From Bacteroidaceae bacterium (GTDB lineage: Bacteria; Bacteroidota; Bacteroidia; Bacteroidales; Bacteroidaceae): DNA of 64,000 nt. The stretch's first letter is position 1. Each line of letters opens with the position of its first letter. The notes beneath the pieces were generated by a model, which was not told the origin of the DNA, did not search any database, and saw only the letters and a list, made by a program, of their open reading frames with translations. This document shows positions 36,897 to 44,437 of the stretch, in pieces. Location: the NCBI GenBank assembly GCA_024688885.1, contig JAILDV010000017.1, positions 47,108 through 111,107 of the forward strand. Direction: 5' to 3'. The translations under genes and the position numbers were made by a program.

Positions 36897-37057
36897 GCTA
36901 TGTGTCGGGGAACTGCCGCCCTGGTCGGTGCTTTTGGTGTCATCGTCGTCTGATGAGCTTTATACAAGTGAGCCACTTTTTCAGGGAAAAGGAAGGCATT
37001 TTTCCCTATTCCATAAAAAAGTCGCTACATAATAATGAACATGTGAGGAATATTTCG

Positions 37058-37065
37058 TATATTTG
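37058..37065 (+). promoter_or_regulatory. Promoter -7 element of oadGAB
   Basis: TATATTTG followed by CACCG, 43 bases before oadG. The -33 region has no clear TTTG. Confidence 0.55.
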
Positions 37066-37107
37066 CACCGTTTTTAATGTAGAAAGATTTAATTAAACTC
37101 ACATTAT

Positions 37108-37377
37108 ATGATTACAAATGACATTTATGGGGCTTTGCAGCTCCTTATTGTTGGTATGCTCACGGTGTTCGCAGTGTTGCTCATCGTGATCAACCTCGGC
37201 AAGTTGCTCATCTGGGCTGTGAACAAGTGGGCTCCAGAAGAGACTGTGGCCAAGAAGGCGGCTCCCGCTCAGAAGGCAATCGCCAGCATCGACGCAACCA
37301 CAAAGGCTATCATCGACGCCACCATCAGCCAAATCACTGGCGGCAAGGGACGTACGTCTAAAATCACTAAGTTGTAA
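37108..37377 (+). CDS. oadG: Oxaloacetate decarboxylase gamma subunit
   Basis: Small membrane anchor of the Na+-pumping decarboxylase. The 89 residues have one N-terminal membrane helix (LQLLIVGMLTVFAVLLIVIN), a conserved LGKLLIWAVNKWAPEE segment and an Ala/Lys-rich cytoplasmic tail that binds the alpha subunit. It is first in the oadG-oadA-oadB order, 23 bases before oadA. Confidence 0.92.
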   Translation: MITNDIYGALQLLIVGMLTVFAVLLIVINLGKLLIWAVNKWAPEETVAKKAAPAQKAIASIDATTKAIIDATISQITGGKGRTSKITKL

Positions 37378-37400
37378 TAAAATTTTAAGGATAAAAAGAT

Positions 37401-39242
37401 ATGGCAAAAGAAGTAAAGTTCTCACTGGTCTTCCGCGACATGTGGCAGAGCGCTGGTAAGTATCAGCCTCGTGTGGACCAGCTCGTAAAAGTGGCTCCTG
37501 CTATCATCAAGATGGGATGTTTCGACCGCGTCGAAACCAATGGTGGTGGCTTTGAGCAGGTGAACCTCCTCTACGGAGAAAACCCCAACAAGTCGGTGCG
37601 CGAATGGACCAAGCCTTTCCATGAGGCTGGAATCCAGACCCACATGCTCGACCGCGCTCTGAACGCTCTGCGCATGAGCCCAGTTCCAAAGGATGTGCGC
37701 AAGCTCTTCTATAAGGTGAAGAAGGCACAGGGCACGGACATCACCCGCATCTTCTGCGGTCTGAACGACCCACGCAACGTGATTCCTTCCATCCAGTATG
37801 CAAAGGAGGCTGGCATGATTGCCCAGGCTTCTCTCTGCATCACCTACTCCCCTATCCACACCGTTGAGTACTACGTGAACCTCGCCAAGAAGTTCATCGA
37901 TGCCGGTGCTGACGAAATCTGTCTGAAGGACATGGCAGGCATCGGCCGTCCTGTATCGCTCGGCAAGATTGTGGCTGGCATCAAGAACCTGAAGAAGGAC
38001 ATCGTGATTCAGTATCACTCTCACGCTGGCCCTGGCTTCAACATGGCTTCCATCCTCGAAGTCTGCAACGCCGGTTGTGACTACATCGACACTGGTATGT
38101 CTCCACTCTCTTGGGGCACCGGTCACGCTGACATCATCGCCGTGCAGGAGATGCTGAAGGACGCTGGCTTCAAGGTGAAGGGAATCAACATGGCAGCCTA
38201 CATGGAGGTGCGCACTCAGATTCAGGAGATGTGCGACGACTTCCTCGGCTACTATATCCCCGACCTCAACCACATCAACAACTCGCTGCTCGTGAAGCCA
38301 GGTCTTCCAGGCGGCATGATGGGTTCGCTGATGACCGACTTGGAGGACAACCTCAAGTCGCTGAACAAGTGGAAGGTGAAGAACGGTCAGCCAGAACTGA
38401 CTACCGACGACCTGCTCATCAAGCTCTTCGACGAAGTGGCTTACGTATGGCCAAAGGTGGGTTATCCTTGCTTGGTGACTCCATTCTCTCAGTATGTGAA
38501 GAACCTCGCCCTGATGAACGTGATGCAGATGGAAAAGGGCAAGCAGCGTTGGAGCATGATTGCCGACACCATTTGGGACATGATTCTCGGCAAGGCTGGT
38601 CAGCTGCCTGGTCCCGTTGCGCCTGAACTCGTTGAGATGGCAAAGGAACAGGGTCGTGAGTTTGAGACACAAGACCCACAGTCTTACTTCCCCGATAAGC
38701 TCGACGAGTTCCGCGAGGAAATGAAGCAGAACGGCTGGGATTTCGGTCAGGACGACGAAGAGCTCTTCGAACTCGCCATGCACCCAGAGCAGTACCGTGC
38801 CTACAAGAGCGGTAAGGCGAAGGCTGACTTCGAGGCTGACTTGGCTAAGCGCAAGGCTGCCAAGAATGCTCCAGCAGCAGGTGCCGAAGGTCCTAAGAGC
38901 GTGACTGTTCAGGTGAATGGTGTGAACTACAAGGTGGATATCGCTTACGGCGACGCAGCTCCAGCAGCTCCAGCAGCAGGTGCAGCCCCCGCAGCCGCTC
39001 CAGCTGGCGAAGGTGAGGACATCGTGGCTCCATTGGAGGGCAAGTTCTACCTCGTGAAGGACAACTCTGAGACTCCCGTGAAGGTGGGCGATGCCGTTCA
39101 GGCAGGCGACACGCTTGGCTACATCGAGGCCATGAAGACCTTCAACGCCATCCGTGCCGACAAGGCTGGCACCATCACCGCCATCCTCGTCAACTCTGGC
39201 GACTCAGTGGAAGAAGACGACCCAATCATGAAGCTTGCATAA
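37401..39242 (+). CDS. oadA: Oxaloacetate decarboxylase alpha subunit with biotinyl domain
   Basis: Transfers carboxyl from oxaloacetate to biotin. The 613 residues have a carboxyltransferase TIM barrel (about 1-300; FRDMWQSAGKYQPRVDQLVK, DEICLKDMAGIGRP with the catalytic Lys, QYHSHAGPGFNMA with the metal-binding HxH), a conserved PYC/OADA domain, an Ala/Pro linker (about 520-545) and a C-terminal biotinyl domain with EAMKTFN (biotin Lys about 581; EAMKT rather than EAMKM). It pairs with OadB to couple decarboxylation to Na+ export. A methylmalonyl- or pyruvate-type carboxyltransferase role cannot be excluded from sequence alone. Confidence 0.93.
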   Translation: MAKEVKFSLVFRDMWQSAGKYQPRVDQLVKVAPAIIKMGCFDRVETNGGGFEQVNLLYGENPNKSVREWTKPFHEAGIQTHMLDRALNALRMSPVPKDVRKLFYKVKKAQGTDITRIFCGLNDPRNVIPSIQYAKEAGMIAQASLCITYSPIHTVEYYVNLAKKFIDAGADEICLKDMAGIGRPVSLGKIVAGIKNLKKDIVIQYHSHAGPGFNMASILEVCNAGCDYIDTGMSPLSWGTGHADIIAVQEMLKDAGFKVKGINMAAYMEVRTQIQEMCDDFLGYYIPDLNHINNSLLVKPGLPGGMMGSLMTDLEDNLKSLNKWKVKNGQPELTTDDLLIKLFDEVAYVWPKVGYPCLVTPFSQYVKNLALMNVMQMEKGKQRWSMIADTIWDMILGKAGQLPGPVAPELVEMAKEQGREFETQDPQSYFPDKLDEFREEMKQNGWDFGQDDEELFELAMHPEQYRAYKSGKAKADFEADLAKRKAAKNAPAAGAEGPKSVTVQVNGVNYKVDIAYGDAAPAAPAAGAAPAAAPAGEGEDIVAPLEGKFYLVKDNSETPVKVGDAVQAGDTLGYIEAMKTFNAIRADKAGTITAILVNSGDSVEEDDPIMKLA

Positions 39243-39254
39243 GCAGGCTTCATG

Positions 39255-39402
39255 AAGTGAAAAGTGAAAAGTGAAAAATTTAAGTATCCTTTTTCGCCTT
39301 TCCTTTTCACGCGTGAAAACAACCATATTATTAATAAGTGAACATGTGATGGGGATGTCTGGTAACTTAGATTTTTCACTTTTCACTTTTCACTTTTCAC
39401 TT
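39255..39402. repeat. Long inverted repeat of GTGAAAA heptamers between oadA and oadB
   Basis: AAGTGAAAAGTGAAAAGTG (from 39256) is matched in reverse at 39365-39402; about 31 bases pair with one mismatch. The 80-base centre includes a perfect 16-base palindrome TTTTCACGCGTGAAAA at 39304-39319. It splits an operon whose subunits are normally tightly spaced. Confidence 0.8.
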
Positions 39403-39410
39403 AACAACAA

Positions 39411-40673
39411 ATGGAAGAAATACTGAATAACATATACCAGATGACGGCATTCAGCGACATCATCGCCGCCAATGGTACTTATCTTGTCATGTACTTGCTT
39501 GCCTTCGTACTCCTGTACCTCGGCATCGTCAAGCACTTCGAGCCGCTGCTGCTCATCCCCATCGCCTTCGGTGTGCTCATCGCCAACTTCCCTGGCGGCG
39601 ACATGGGCGTGTATCAGGCAGACGAGGCTGGACGCATCATCAATGCAGAAGGCAAGGTGCTGGCAGAGAACATCTGGGAAATGTCGCTTCCCCAGATTGC
39701 GCACGACCTCGGCTTGATGAACTTCCTCTACTACATGCTCATCAAGACAGGCTTCCTGCCACCAGTGATTTTCATGGGTGTGGGTGCACTCACCGACTTC
39801 GGTCCTATGCTCCGCAACCTGCGTCTGTCCATCTTCGGTGCTGCTGCACAGATGGGTATCTTCGCAGTGCTCATCATCGCTGTGGCATCAGGACAGTTCA
39901 ACATCAAGGAGGCTGCATCGCTTGGCATCATCGGTGGCGCTGACGGCCCTACCGCCATCTTCACTACCATCAAGTTGGCTCCTCACCTCCTGGCTCCTAT
40001 CGCCATCGCTGCCTACAGCTACATGGCGCTCGTGCCTGTCATCATCCCACTCGTGGTGAAGATGCTCTGCTCTGAGAAGGAACTGAAGATTAACATGAAG
40101 GAGCAGGACAAGCTCTACCCTTCTGGTCAGAAGATGAAGAACGAGAAGGTCATCAAGATCATCTTCCCTATCGCTGTGACCACCATCGTGGCTTTGCTCG
40201 TGCCATCAGCAGTATCGCTCATCGGTATGCTCATGTTCGGTAACCTCCTGAAGGAGATTGGTTCTGATACAGGTCGTCTGTTCGACACCATCTCGAACTC
40301 CATCATGAACACCGCAACCGTGTTTCTCGGTCTTTGCGTAGGTGCTACGATGACAGTACAGGCATTCCTCAACTGGACGACCATCGGTATCGTGGTGGGT
40401 GGTTTCTTCGCATTCGGTCTCTCTATCGCATCAGGCATCTGCATGGTGAAGATTACGAACCTCTTCAGCAAGAAGAAGATCAACCCGCTCATCGGTGCCA
40501 CAGGTCTTTCTGCCGTGCCGATGGCAAGCCGTGTCTGCAACGAGATTTCCACCAAGTACGACCCCAAGAACCACGTGCTCAACTACTGCATGTCTTCGAA
40601 CGTGTCAGGTGTGATTGGTTCAGCCGTTGCTGCTGGTGTGCTCATCTCTTTCCTGCAGAACATGAATCTGTAA
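39411..40673 (+). CDS. oadB: Na+-translocating decarboxylase beta subunit
   Basis: Integral membrane subunit that decarboxylates carboxybiotin and exports Na+. The 420 residues show about nine to eleven membrane helices and the family signatures GGDMGVYQ, MGVGALTDFGPML, the Na+-site Asp in IIGGADGPTAIF, NTATVFLGLCVGATM and GLSAVPMASRVCNE. The start at 39411 follows directly after the inverted repeat. The promoter is probably that of oadG; the repeat may affect relative subunit levels. Confidence 0.94.
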   Translation: MEEILNNIYQMTAFSDIIAANGTYLVMYLLAFVLLYLGIVKHFEPLLLIPIAFGVLIANFPGGDMGVYQADEAGRIINAEGKVLAENIWEMSLPQIAHDLGLMNFLYYMLIKTGFLPPVIFMGVGALTDFGPMLRNLRLSIFGAAAQMGIFAVLIIAVASGQFNIKEAASLGIIGGADGPTAIFTTIKLAPHLLAPIAIAAYSYMALVPVIIPLVVKMLCSEKELKINMKEQDKLYPSGQKMKNEKVIKIIFPIAVTTIVALLVPSAVSLIGMLMFGNLLKEIGSDTGRLFDTISNSIMNTATVFLGLCVGATMTVQAFLNWTTIGIVVGGFFAFGLSIASGICMVKITNLFSKKKINPLIGATGLSAVPMASRVCNEISTKYDPKNHVLNYCMSSNVSGVIGSAVAAGVLISFLQNMNL

Positions 40674-40961
40674 GAGACACACAATATAAGTTTCGTGAGT
40701 TTTTTCAACAACTAATTTTCCGAATGTGGCGAATCGTTTTTAATGGGCAAGCCCAACGAATGAAATCCTTCTGATTTCTCCGAATGAAGAACGAGCGCCA
40801 TTCGTTTTCCTTCGTTGCCGTCCCACGGCATTGAAAAGAAAAAGATTCGTTTCATTAGTTCTATTGGCTACGCCGAGCTAAAGGTTCGTTGTTAAAAAAA
40901 ACTGTAAATCTGTGGTTTTTATGACTTCCGAAAGTTGAGTACACATTATTTATATATAAAG
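40674..40961. other. Gene-free spacer after oadB, CGAAT-rich
   Basis: No gene seen. The stretch 40719-40890 is rich in CGAAT/ATTCG motifs (for example GGCGAATCG, CAACGAATGAAAT, CCATTCGTTTTCC, GATTCGTTTC), like the repeat at 8995-9066. The terminator at 40962 follows. Confidence 0.5.
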
Positions 40962-40998
40962 AACGGGCATCCGAACCTATCGGTTGCCCGTTTTTATT
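40962..40998 (+). terminator. Terminator downstream of oadGAB
   Basis: AACGGGCATCCG and CGGTTGCCCGTT pair around ACCTAT, followed by TTTATTTG. It lies about 290 bases after oadB and just before the next gene's promoter region. Confidence 0.85.
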
Positions 40999-41090
40999 TG
41001 TCCATCTTCGCTTTTCCTTTCTTTTTGCAGCGTTTATTCAAGTTTATTTTGTACATTTGCAACTGAATTACTTTTAAAACTGTTTAGAAT

Positions 41091-41903
41091 ATGAACAAGA
41101 ACTTTTACAAGGTGCTCATGGCAGCCATGCTGCTGATGGGTGGAAATTGTGTGGCAAATGCACAACTTCAAGGTCTAATCAACAGAGGTAAACAGGCTCT
41201 TAAGAACGAAGTGAAAAAGGAAGCCAAGAAAGAGGCAAAAGACCAGGCATTAAACGCCATTGCCCAATTAGGCAAGGAGTCTTCTTTCACCAGCAATGGA
41301 CACACTTACACCATGAAGGGCACACTGAACATCAAGACATACAACCCTGCCGGAACTGGCATTGTGACCTTTACGAATGTACCTACCAACTTTGAGGAGT
41401 TTGAGGAAGTGTATACAAAATTCCTCGGCACCACTCCTTACGGAACGGCAGCCATGATGCCAATGGCAATGGCGATTTATGGTCGCGACCGTGCAGAGGG
41501 TGAGAAGTGCATCCGCCTCATCAACTACCCTTCCAACGTCAACTCCGTGCTCTCTCAGCTCAAGGAGAAGTTTGGCACTTCGCAGTACGCTCCAGAGAAT
41601 GACTCTTATCACCAGCCTTACCTGCCAGCAGCAGTGCTGGAGGGTGCAACTCCTCAGAACGCCTACACGCCTAAGTACCCTTACACAGTGAACATGCGTG
41701 CCAGTGTGAACAAGCATCAGGACATGCAGCTCTACGACGGCAGAGTGATGTACATCTACATGATGGGTAAAGGCTGGGACACTGAACAACGCAGCGTGGA
41801 AATCATCCAAGTGAATGAAGGTGACCTCTTCAAGGTGTTCAACTGCCCTTCGCTCTACACTCAGTGCAAAAACATCAAGGGCACTTGGGAAGGACTGAAG
41901 TAG
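41091..41903 (+). CDS. Exported protein of unknown function, conserved in gut bacteria
   Basis: A 270-residue protein with a signal peptide (MNKNFYKVLMAAMLLMGGNCVANA), a Lys/Glu-rich helix (NRGKQALKNEVKKEAKKEAK), then a globular domain with EEFEEVYTKFLGTTPYGTAA, MAIYGRDRAEGEKCIRLINY and YHQPYLPAAVLEGATPQNAY. I recall this domain as a domain of unknown function found in gut Bacteroidetes and Firmicutes, but cannot name it surely. TACATTTG at 41052 is a likely -7 element. It is followed by another exported gene after 43 bases. Confidence 0.8.
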   Translation: MNKNFYKVLMAAMLLMGGNCVANAQLQGLINRGKQALKNEVKKEAKKEAKDQALNAIAQLGKESSFTSNGHTYTMKGTLNIKTYNPAGTGIVTFTNVPTNFEEFEEVYTKFLGTTPYGTAAMMPMAMAIYGRDRAEGEKCIRLINYPSNVNSVLSQLKEKFGTSQYAPENDSYHQPYLPAAVLEGATPQNAYTPKYPYTVNMRASVNKHQDMQLYDGRVMYIYMMGKGWDTEQRSVEIIQVNEGDLFKVFNCPSLYTQCKNIKGTWEGLK

Positions 41904-41946
41904 GTGACAGTTGAAAGTTGAAAAATATAAATAAAACAAAAGAAAT

Positions 41947-42567
41947 ATGAAGCGCATTATTTTAGCCATGATGTTCACTTTGTCGTGGGCATTTACATGG
42001 GCTGATTCGTCCCTCACATCCACGCATTTTGCGGAGAGTTACAACGAGCACCCTATGGTGCAGCAGGCTCTGAAGTTGTCAAATGAGAGTGACACGGACA
42101 TTCCAGTTTCTGTGCTCAATTTTCTTGCTGACAAGAAGTCGCCCATCGACGTGCGATTGGCAGTCATCAATGCCATTGGCTGGAATTTCGACGGCAAGAC
42201 TTCCGGACAGCAACTCTGCGAGTATCTGACAAAGCGCTACAAGGCAAAGACCGCTGACAAGCTCGTCAAGAAGCTCGATGCTGGCACCCTCGCTGTCTAT
42301 GCCTATGCCTTAGCCATGAGCGACTATTTCAATGTCACCGACGCACAGGAATTGGCTCACAAGGCTGTCAAGAAGGACAAAAGCAAGAGCCTTTCGGTGG
42401 CATTCATCAGCGCCCTCATCGACGCACAAGTCTATCTCGACGGCGATTGGGGAAAGGTGTACAAAGTGGTGAATGACGTTCTTCACGACGGCTCTCTCCA
42501 CCTCGACATGCGTCAGGCTGCCATCGACAACGTGATGGAGTACATCGGTGAATACAAGAATTACTAA
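41947..42567 (+). CDS. Exported helical protein, unknown
   Basis: A 206-residue protein with a signal peptide (MKRIILAMMFTLSWAFTWA). The mature part is predicted helical, with repeated helix pairs (MVQQALKLSNESDTDIPVSV, SPIDVRLAVINAIGWNFDGK, DMRQAAIDNVMEYIGEY) suggestive of a HEAT-like or ARM-like solenoid, but no family is recognised. It follows the previous exported gene by 43 bases (a spacer with GACAGTTGAAAGTTGAAAA repeats) and probably shares its transcript. The displaced MBL-gene tail begins 30 bases after its stop. Confidence 0.75.
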   Translation: MKRIILAMMFTLSWAFTWADSSLTSTHFAESYNEHPMVQQALKLSNESDTDIPVSVLNFLADKKSPIDVRLAVINAIGWNFDGKTSGQQLCEYLTKRYKAKTADKLVKKLDAGTLAVYAYALAMSDYFNVTDAQELAHKAVKKDKSKSLSVAFISALIDAQVYLDGDWGKVYKVVNDVLHDGSLHLDMRQAAIDNVMEYIGEYKNY

Positions 42568-42596
42568 GCTTTCACATCACCATTGAGTGTCTGATA

Positions 42597-42739
42597 TCAG
42601 AACTCAATGACTTCGCCATCATAAGCGAGATGAATACCGGCAGGAAGGAGTTTTTCTTCCTGCTGATGTTTTTGAATGTGGTGGCTCATGTGGATGAGCC
42701 AGGTCTCTTTCACACCTAACTGACGTGAAAAGGCAATGG
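42597..42739 (-). pseudogene. Displaced, diverged copy of the MBL hydrolase 3' end
   Basis: Read on the minus strand this encodes [20 protein letters not shown], then IQKHQQEEKLLPAGIHLAYDG and EVIEF followed by TGA. The intact gene at 43553-44437 ends [20 protein letters not shown], then [21 protein letters not shown] and EVIEF. The 64 bases 42676-42739 match 43632-43695 with one mismatch; beyond them the two tails diverge at nucleotide level but keep the same protein end. It has no start and is cut off at 42740. It marks where the higBA cassette entered the MBL gene. Confidence 0.88.
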
Positions 42740-42786
42740 TCCAAGATAATAACTCATGTAAAAAACAAAACTTTTTTAATAAATTC

Positions 42787-42817
42787 TTGTGAAATTCAAA
42801 ATTTCTCTATATATTTG
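42787..42817 (+). promoter_or_regulatory. Promoter of higBA
   Basis: TTG at 42787-42789, 20 bases, TATATTTG at 42810-42817. Only eight bases separate it from the higB ATG at 42826, so the transcript is close to leaderless. Confidence 0.75.
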
Positions 42818-42825
42818 CAGACAAA

Positions 42826-43125
42826 ATGAGAATCGTGTCACATAGAAAGTTGGTGGAGTATTACAATTCCGAAGGACATGGGGATGCTCAAACAGCACTG
42901 GAACGCTGGTATGACATCGCCGAACAAGCGGAATGGCATAGTTTGTCAGACATCAAAGTGGATTTTCCAGCCACGGATTATGTCGGGAATCAACATTATG
43001 TATTTAACATCAGAGGAAACAAATACCGTTTGATTGTGGTGGTGAAGTTTACTATTGGACACATCTTCATCCGATTTGTAGGCACACATGCCGAGTATGA
43101 TAAGATTGACGCTTCAAACATATAA
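42826..43125 (+). CDS. higB: HigB-family type II toxin (mRNA interferase)
   Basis: Ribosome-dependent mRNA endonuclease of the HigB toxin family. The 99 residues match throughout: MRIVSHRKLVEYYNSEG, ALERWYDIAEQAEWHSLSDI, DYVGNQHYVFNIRGNKYRL and the conserved end IRFVGTHAEYDKIDA. The toxin-first order and the antitoxin 12 bases downstream are typical of higBA. The cassette is inserted in the 3' end of the MBL gene (see findings). Confidence 0.93.
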   Translation: MRIVSHRKLVEYYNSEGHGDAQTALERWYDIAEQAEWHSLSDIKVDFPATDYVGNQHYVFNIRGNKYRLIVVVKFTIGHIFIRFVGTHAEYDKIDASNI

Positions 43126-43137
43126 GGAGGACTGATT

Positions 43138-43500
43138 ATGAACACAACGACCCAAGAGCAATATGAGTTCGCACTTCAGAGAATCGAGGAACTCTTGCCA
43201 TTGGTGGATGACCACACACCAGCGAACGACCGTAACGCTGTGGAGCTGACACTGATGTCTGACATCGTGATTGCGTATGAAAAGGAGCATTTCCCCATCA
43301 ACAAGCCTACTGTGGCACAGTTAATCTCTCTCTCGCTCGAAGAAAAGAAGATGACACAGAAGCAGTTGGCAGAGGAAGTGGGTGTCAGTCCTTCACGTAT
43401 CAGCGATTATGTATCTGGACGTACCGAGCCGACCTTGAAGATTGCCCGTCGGCTTTGCCACACGTTGCATATCACTCCAGCCTCTATGATGGGTTGGTAA
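43138..43500 (+). CDS. higA: HigA-family antitoxin with HTH domain
   Basis: Binds and neutralises HigB and represses the promoter. The 120 residues have an N-terminal helical part that likely contacts the toxin (about 1-60) and a C-terminal XRE-type helix-turn-helix (KKMTQKQLAEEVGVSPSRIS, then DYVSGRTEPTLKIARRL). GGAGG lies six to eight bases before its ATG, one of the few Shine-Dalgarno-like sites in the window, which fits acquired DNA, though it may be chance. A terminator follows. Confidence 0.92.
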   Translation: MNTTTQEQYEFALQRIEELLPLVDDHTPANDRNAVELTLMSDIVIAYEKEHFPINKPTVAQLISLSLEEKKMTQKQLAEEVGVSPSRISDYVSGRTEPTLKIARRLCHTLHITPASMMGW

Positions 43501-43512
43501 TCCCGATAGACC

Positions 43513-43556
43513 GACACCCGCAAGACTCACAGGTTTTGAGGGTGTCTGTTCTTTAA
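43513..43556. terminator. Terminator between higBA and the MBL gene
   Basis: GACACCC(G)CAA(G)AC pairs with GT(T)TTG(A)GGGTGTC around TCACAG, followed by TGTTCTTT. It ends higBA and overlaps the 3' end of the convergent MBL gene by a few bases. Confidence 0.8.
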
Positions 43557-44437
43557 AACTCAATCACTTCACCGTCGTATGCCAAATGAAAGCCTTTGGG
43601 CAGGGTCTTCTCCTCGATGGCATGCGGCTTGATGTGGTGGCTCATGTGGATGAGCCAAGTCTCTTTCACACCTAACTGACGTGAAAAGGCAATGGCATCC
43701 TCAATGCTTTGATGGCTGGGATGCTCTTTGTGACGCAAGCCATTGACAATCATATATTCAACACCTTGCAAGTAAGGCAACTCCTCATTTGGAATTGTCT
43801 TCATGTCAGTGATGTAAGCGAAGTTCTCAATACGGAAACCCACGATGGGAAGTTTTCCGTGCATCACACGGATGGGCATGATTTCCACATCATAATGTGT
43901 GTCAGCACCACCTGTCTCCTTGATTTTCTGCAGTTCTTCCCACACCTGCTGACGTTTCATCTTCACGGCATCTTCCAAATATTCAGATGCCATCGGATCC
44001 TTCTCCACCTCTTTGATGACAATGGGCACATGCGGTTCCATTTCAATCAGGTTGATGGCAGGCACACCCGGATAACGCTTTTCTTTGGGTGTGAAACAAT
44101 AGGAAATACGTTCCATCAAGTGGTCGGCACAGAATTTCTCGGCATAGACATCCACGTCACCAAAGATGCTGTAGGGACGCAAGTCATCCAATCCACCCAC
44201 ATGGTCATAGTGTTCATGGGTGATGAGCACGGCATCCAAAGGCTTGAAGTCTATACGAAGCATCTGTTGGCGAAAATCGGGGCTGCAATCGATGAGAATG
44301 CGCTTGCCCCCCACCTCCACAAGGCTCGAACAACGCAAGCGTTTGTCTTTTGGGTCGGTGGAGGTGCACACTTCGCACGGGCAACCTATTTGAGGCACGC
44401 CACAGGAAGTTCCGCTACCTAATATCGTAATTCTCAT
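43553..44437 (-). CDS. MBL-fold metallohydrolase (PhnP/lactamase_B_2-like)
   Basis: Predicted metal-dependent phosphodiesterase or related hydrolase in the cytoplasm. The 294 residues show the start [19 protein letters not shown], a cysteine-bearing GCPCEVC segment, the metal motif [18 protein letters not shown] and later metal ligands in a C-terminal LIHMSHH. PhnP-like enzymes hydrolyse cyclic phosphodiesters; the substrate here is unknown. The start overlaps murB by four bases (ATGA). The last 45 or so codons belong to a region that exists twice in this locus, so its present 3' end may have been exchanged when higBA arrived. Confidence 0.88.
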   Translation of the reverse strand: MRITILGSGTSCGVPQIGCPCEVCTSTDPKDKRLRCSSLVEVGGKRILIDCSPDFRQQMLRIDFKPLDAVLITHEHYDHVGGLDDLRPYSIFGDVDVYAEKFCADHLMERISYCFTPKEKRYPGVPAINLIEMEPHVPIVIKEVEKDPMASEYLEDAVKMKRQQVWEELQKIKETGGADTHYDVEIMPIRVMHGKLPIVGFRIENFAYITDMKTIPNEELPYLQGVEYMIVNGLRHKEHPSHQSIEDAIAFSRQLGVKETWLIHMSHHIKPHAIEEKTLPKGFHLAYDGEVIEF

